From the NCBI GenBank assembly GCA_903772945.1, contig CAICTM010001265.1, positions 1 through 32,739 of the forward strand: 32,739 nt of DNA, in the 5' to 3' direction. This DNA comes from Seminavis robusta (Eukaryota > Bacillariophyta > Bacillariophyceae > Naviculales > Naviculaceae). The translations under genes were made by a program, and so were the position numbers. Shown one piece after another: positions 28,516 to 32,739 of the stretch. Each line of letters begins with the position of its first letter. Positions within the stretch are counted from its first letter, which is position 1. The notes beneath the pieces are model-generated. The model was not told the DNA's origin and made no database searches. It was given only the letters and a program-made list of their open reading frames with translations.

Positions 28516-30612
28516 ATGGTACGGAAGAAGAAGAGCAAGAACCAACAAAAGCAAGCCACGGGAGCGAGAGAAGAGGGCAATGCTGTCACCAACAGCGCCA
28601 CCAAAGCCAAAAATGAGGAGGTTTCGGAAGCCGACGCTGCTGGTGGGGCTATTCTGACTGGATCCAAGAGATCTCCTGCTGCTGCTGCTGCTGATATTGA
28701 TTCGACAAACAAGAAAGATGAGCCCAGATTGACGCGCCAGAAACGGCAAAAAGTACAAAATCAAACGAAGAACAAGCTTGCCACTACTAAAGACAATGAC
28801 ACCTCCATGGAAACACTCGGAGACGAATTCCGAGAGTTGCTGCAGAGGGATCCTGTCAGTGACACGGAATGGCGTCACTTTGGCCGTTTTCTGGTGGCTT
28901 CGGGGGATAGTATTACGCGCCAAGTGGCGGTCGATCGAATACGCCAATACCTAACGGCCAAGGCAGGCGATGTCGGTCTGTCCAAGCTAGATTTGCTCCA
29001 GCTCTGGAAGGGACTTTGGGTGCCACTCTACAAGGTCGACCGATCTGTGCAAGAACACATTGCCCAGCTGATGCACGGTCTCGCCGGTCCTCTGGAAGAG
29101 GATCTCATGGCGGGGCAGATTTATTTGGATATGGAGATGGAAGAGCAAATGGCATTGGAGGATTCACAGCTAGAAATGGAGGATGGCGACAGTGACGACA
29201 ACATCCAAGACACTGAAGAAGAGCAGGACACAACAATGGACGAGGAAGACGCTGGCACTCAGGATGATCAAAACAACAAAAAGCACATTCGAAGTGCCGC
29301 TTTGGTACAATTGATGGTCCGTGCCTTCTTTCAAACGGTAGTCGCCGAATGGGACAATTTGGACGAGAGCCAGATCAACAAATTCTATACTCTCATTCGA
29401 TGCGTTCTCCGAGAGGTATACTGGTACTTGGCCACACGACAATGGAACATTGGCATTATCAAACTCTTGAACGATGCCATTGCGGAAGAAGCCTTGATGA
29501 AACAGCCCAATGGAGTGCGATTGCATCTCATGGATATTGCTCTGGAGGAGTTGGCCAAAGTGGGACAACAGCAACAACAACAAATAGTGGAGGTCAAGCC
29601 CATCACCGAAGTAATCTTTCTGGAAGTAATGGAACCCTTCTTCAGTATGGCGGCACATGGCTTTGGTGACAAGACTGTCCAGGGACGAGCTGTGGAGAAA
29701 GTCTTGAAAAAGTTCTTGATGGAGCACAGTTTAGTGAGCCACCAAGACGACGACAACAAATCAACAGAGCTTATTATTTTGAATCAGGTTCATGTGGGCA
29801 CGGTTTCCTCGTTTATCTTTGAAATGGCCAGTGATGAATCAACGCCTCAAGCGAACCGAAAGTGTCTCTATGACATTTACAAGACATATGAGCGCCAACG
29901 AAAGAAAATGGGAAGCGATATGGAGCTCACATTTGATGCTGTGAAACCAGGATTGACGGAGCCGGTTGGCGACGGCGACGATGGAGAAGAAGATCCCGGC
30001 TTTTCGGAAGAGCAGCTCGTGGAAGAGGACGACGATGACTTGCAAAAGTTGGGTTTCGTTGAGGAGGAAAGTGACGATGCAAACGAAGAACCACAACAAT
30101 CTGCAAACACAACAACAGAAAAGCCCTCCCAGGCGGCAAACAAGAAGAAGAGGAAGAAGAAGCGCAAGAAGAAGGACAAGAGTGCAAATAAGGAGGACGG
30201 TGACGAGGGCCAAAGCCAAGATCCTCCCGCAAGCAAACAAGAAGACGAGAAAGTGAGCGCAAAGAAGCGGAAGAAGAAATCAAAGAAACGAGGTAAGCAT
30301 GAAGAAGCTAGCGACCAGGCAAAGGCTACAAAAATGACAGAACAAGAGGCTGAAACCAACAATAGTGACAGCGGAGAAGACGCTGGCGGCGGGAAGAAGA
30401 GGAAGAAGATGAAGCGACGTGTGAGCTTTGACCAGCACAACCAAGCAAGATCGTGGAAGGCATCGATGCACGGCTTGCGAAAGCTGGATCCCTCGGAAGC
30501 GATTTCCAAATCTCCCGAGAGGAGTATTCTCTTGAACAAGGGAGCAAAGTCACCTGTGACAAGGCCGGGCAGGAAGGGTAGAAATAGTAGAAAGAAACCT
30601 AGCTACCTCTAG
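28516..30612 (+). CDS. RRP1/Nop52-family ribosomal RNA processing protein
   Basis: This is a single-exon protein of 698 residues. After a basic N-terminus, the helical Nop52/RRP1 domain spans about 100-410. It includes LLQLWKGLWVPLYKVDRSVQ and HIAQLMHGLA, an acidic insert (about 205-250), and then AEWDNLDESQINKFYTLIRC with REVYWYLATRQWN. The tryptophan-rich opening and the D-x-x-R/Q-x-x-KFY-x-L-I-R segment are diagnostic. RRP1 proteins act in the nucleolus in large-subunit pre-rRNA maturation. The rest is a highly charged tail with acidic and Lys-rich blocks (about 470-633) that looks nucleolar. RRVSF (634-638) is a PP1-docking-type motif, followed by SP sites (KSPE, KSPV). The long poly-basic tail recalls RRP1B of animals. 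Confidence 0.82.
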   Translation: MVRKKKSKNQQKQATGAREEGNAVTNSATKAKNEEVSEADAAGGAILTGSKRSPAAAAADIDSTNKKDEPRLTRQKRQKVQNQTKNKLATTKDNDTSMETLGDEFRELLQRDPVSDTEWRHFGRFLVASGDSITRQVAVDRIRQYLTAKAGDVGLSKLDLLQLWKGLWVPLYKVDRSVQEHIAQLMHGLAGPLEEDLMAGQIYLDMEMEEQMALEDSQLEMEDGDSDDNIQDTEEEQDTTMDEEDAGTQDDQNNKKHIRSAALVQLMVRAFFQTVVAEWDNLDESQINKFYTLIRCVLREVYWYLATRQWNIGIIKLLNDAIAEEALMKQPNGVRLHLMDIALEELAKVGQQQQQQIVEVKPITEVIFLEVMEPFFSMAAHGFGDKTVQGRAVEKVLKKFLMEHSLVSHQDDDNKSTELIILNQVHVGTVSSFIFEMASDESTPQANRKCLYDIYKTYERQRKKMGSDMELTFDAVKPGLTEPVGDGDDGEEDPGFSEEQLVEEDDDDLQKLGFVEEESDDANEEPQQSANTTTEKPSQAANKKKRKKKRKKKDKSANKEDGDEGQSQDPPASKQEDEKVSAKKRKKKSKKRGKHEEASDQAKATKMTEQEAETNNSDSGEDAGGGKKRKKMKRRVSFDQHNQARSWKASMHGLRKLDPSEAISKSPERSILLNKGAKSPVTRPGRKGRNSRKKPSYL

Positions 30613-30880
30613 TTGGAAGCATTATTTCTACTACAAATGTACCAAGTTCTTCCCTTTCTTCCATCCTAATTTCCATTTTGGTCTCGTTCTCAAATTTCAC
30701 ATAAGCTTAGATTAGTTTAAAAGTCCTACATGTAGACTATCTCTTTTCCCACGAACCGGTTTCAACCATAAATACTACACTCTGTTTCCTTGAAGTAATG
30801 TAGAGTTGGCGTGTAGTGCATCCTCGCTGGTGCTTTTACTCTCCCGCCAAGCCGATAGGGCCCATCACCCGGAAAGTTTT

Positions 30881-31864
30881 CTACACTCCCACCAATTTCT
30901 CACTAGCCTCCCAGAGTTTGCCTGGCATTTCCTCCGTCACGTTGGGGTTCTTGAGTTCCATGGGCCAACCTCCTGGTTTCGATTCGGGATCTTTGTAGAT
31001 ACCAAACTGACTGTAGAATTTGCCCGACTCTATCTTGTCGGCATCTTCCAAGAGACAATGTAGCGTACTCTGGGCCCCGTCAACAGGAGTGATCATATCT
31101 CCCTTGAGCAAAAAGAATTTGCGTGCTAAATTGCCAGCAAGATTGGCAAAGAATCCCTCTCCAAACATTTTCTTAAAGACGTGTACATCCAACGGACTGA
31201 GAACCCATCCAGGATGGACACTGGTGGAAATGAGCTTGTCAGCAGGATACTTTTTGCCCGCTTCCGTGGCATGCAAGTAATTGGACAATTTGCTCTGTCC
31301 GTACGCCAAACCTTCGTCGTACTCTCGGGTTTCCCACATGAGATCGTCAAAATCCACATTGGCGGGTACATCCCGCAAGGTCGACAGACCAGCCGCCACG
31401 GAAGAGAGCGCCACAAAGCGACTGGGTTTGCTGGTCTTTTCGGCCGTTTCGAGGAGAAGAGGTGTCAAGAGATGCATCAACAGAAAATGCGCCAAGTGAT
31501 TGCATCCAAATTGCCATTCAAAGCCATCTTTGGTCTTGGCGTAGGGACACGCCATGACACCGGCGTTATTGACCAGACCATCGAGTCGCGTGTATTTTTC
31601 TTGAAATGCCTTGACAAAGGCTCGTACCGATTCCAACGACGACAAGTCGAGTGTCGTCACAAAGACGGCGCCTGATCCAATGTCTTTGACTGCCTCTTCG
31701 CCGCGTTCGGCATTCCGACATGCCAACACCACCGTGGCACCTTGCTTGCAGAGTTGACGAGATGTCTCCAAACCACAGCCGCTATTGGCGCCTGTCACGA
31801 TGTACACCTGTTCCGAAAGATCCTTCTCAAACAACTTTGGATCGCAGCGAAGAGGAGTCGGCAT
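30881..31864 (-). CDS. Classical SDR, retinol-dehydrogenase/protochlorophyllide-reductase-like
   Basis: A single-exon protein of 327 residues starts at ATG 31864. The cofactor motif is TGANSGCG (24-31), with ACRN behind the second strand, as in NADPH-preferring members. NNAG is at 99-102, the catalytic Ser at 154/155 (ALSSVAAG), and Tyr188-x-x-x-Lys192 in YGQSK. VHPGWVLSPL is the usual substrate-side segment. The closest families by pattern are retinol dehydrogenases, WW-domain oxidoreductases and light-dependent protochlorophyllide reductases. No plastid-type presequence is present, so a cytosolic or ER dehydrogenase is more likely than a chlorophyll enzyme. Its 3' end faces that of RRP1, 268 bp away. 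Confidence 0.9.
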   Translation of the reverse strand: MPTPLRCDPKLFEKDLSEQVYIVTGANSGCGLETSRQLCKQGATVVLACRNAERGEEAVKDIGSGAVFVTTLDLSSLESVRAFVKAFQEKYTRLDGLVNNAGVMACPYAKTKDGFEWQFGCNHLAHFLLMHLLTPLLLETAEKTSKPSRFVALSSVAAGLSTLRDVPANVDFDDLMWETREYDEGLAYGQSKLSNYLHATEAGKKYPADKLISTSVHPGWVLSPLDVHVFKKMFGEGFFANLAGNLARKFFLLKGDMITPVDGAQSTLHCLLEDADKIESGKFYSQFGIYKDPESKPGGWPMELKNPNVTEEMPGKLWEASEKLVGV

Positions 31865-32258
31865 TGTTCTATTCTTAAGTTATGATAGTAAGTAATGGAC
31901 TGGACTGGAAAGCTAGAGGTCGATTGCTCGCACAGGAGAGTAAGTGAAGAGACAACAACTTTATCAACTGGAAAGGAGGAAGGATCCGAGATGGATCTTT
32001 CTTTTGTGATGCCGGATGCCGGCATCATTGTGGAGAAAACCGGAAGGCAAAAAAAAGATTCACTCGTGACTAAATTCATATGCCCTCTGGGTCGTCTCCG
32101 TTTCCAGTACGAGTACTAGTTTAACTTGTCTACTAATACAGGATAATGGTGAATAGAATCGAATGAATCATGTGGCTTATATTTAGGGTTTAGGTTTTGC
32201 AATTTTGAAGTCAACGTGGTTTATGTGAGGTTGTAAAAGTTTTGTGTGATAGTATGTG
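31865..32258. other. Intergenic stretch
   Basis: About 390 bases lie between two minus-strand genes. They should contain the promoter of the SDR and the 3' UTR of the edge gene. A short TTTAGGGTTTAGG sequence is at 32183-32195. No gene was seen. Confidence 0.45.
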
Positions 32259-32707
32259 TTAAGTGGAGGGTTGGCTCGCTTCCGCTGGGAGCTTGGTGTC
32301 TTCTTTTTCCTCTGTTTCCCGCTCTTCGTCGGTACTGGGGTATTCGGTAATAGGATCGTGAGCAAGTTCGGCAGCTTTCTTCATACCATGTGGAGTGTCA
32401 TCATTCTGACTATTCGCAGTTGACACTGTTGGCCGACGTGGTTCGTGGAACAGGTGGAACGTGAGATGACGTATTTGGTTGCATTGGAACTGGAAATGTT
32501 TGCGAATAATATTGGGAGGTCAATGTATTGAGGATTTGAAAGTGAGGGTACGGGGGATTTATACGGGAGAGCTACTGTAGAGACTTACCACCGTTCTCCT
32601 GCTGGTGCTTCTCTGAGAAGAGTTCCCAAGAAGGCCTCAAAGTTCATGCCGTGGGGTAGTGCAAAACCATAGGGAAGGGCACAGTGTGGCAGCTTGAAGG
32701 CGAACAT
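32259..32707 (-). CDS. Small hypothetical gene at the window edge, splicing uncertain
   Basis: A protein-like frame runs from ATG 32707 (FAFKLPHCALPYGFALPHGM) to a clear donor, CGGTG|GTAAGT, with the exon ending at 32589 in phase 2. A second protein-like frame ends with TAA at 32259-32261 and contains MKKAAELAHDPITEYPSTDE and an acidic tail. The obvious acceptor (TTTCCAG, exon from 32489) gives the wrong phase for that frame. An acceptor at AATAG (exon from 32409) gives the right phase and an 89-residue product, but skips a stretch that also looks coding. The frame stays open upstream of the ATG to the window edge, so the gene may begin outside. No family is recognised. Confidence 0.4.
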
Positions 32708-32739
32708 GGTGGATATCTCAGCATCACGACGCTGAAGGT

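Noticed and set aside
32183..32195. TTTAGGGTTTAGG, telomere-like
   Set aside because: It has fewer than two full units and lies between ordinary genes; too short to be an interstitial telomere.

Overview
This is nuclear DNA of a photosynthetic unicellular eukaryote, most likely a diatom or close stramenopile (inference). The genes are mostly single-exon or carry one short GT-AG intron (about 80-110 nt). Proteins are rich in Gln, Asn and Thr runs. One small protein has a diatom-like signal peptide plus plastid transit layout. Two secreted Hint/Hog proteins of a kind known from protists are present. No prokaryotic operon, rRNA, tRNA or CRISPR could be supported. Several apparent ATG starts are really TTG or GTG codons, so starts were reset to true in-frame ATGs.

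Left part (1-9.2 kb): a weak ORF at the edge; a two-exon spondin-domain protein (808-1902, +); a berberine-bridge-enzyme-like FAD oxidase (2662-4110, +) convergent with a secreted Hint/Hog protein (4444-5487, -, two exons); a long non-coding gap; a CENP-X/MHF2 histone-fold protein (7198-7500, -); and a frameshifted leucine-rich-repeat pseudogene (about 8200-8938, -).

Middle (9.2-20.3 kb): a 902-residue, mostly disordered protein with a C-terminal membrane domain (9213-11921, -); a fatty-acid-hydroxylase/sterol-desaturase superfamily enzyme (14207-15289, -); a second Hint/Hog paralogue (17329-18373, -, two exons); and the remnant of a pogo/CENP-B-type transposase (19007-19388, -), separated by gene-poor stretches.

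Right part (20.3-32.7 kb) is gene-dense: a TGS1-like cap methyltransferase with an internally duplicated N-terminal region (+); a class I methyltransferase (-) divergent from an extended SDR (+) whose frame continues past its stop; a striking array of GATTCTTAAGAATC palindromes (25441-25994) just upstream of a two-exon, probably plastid-targeted small membrane protein (+); a conserved-looking small protein (+); an RRP1/Nop52 rRNA-processing protein with a PP1-docking motif (+); a classical SDR (-); and a small gene at the right edge (-) with uncertain splicing.

The genes do not form one pathway. The strongest threads are the pair of Hint/Hog proteins about 12 kb apart on the same strand, the palindrome array, and two palindromic 8-mers (TACCGGTA and CTAGCTAG) that recur in the non-coding DNA.
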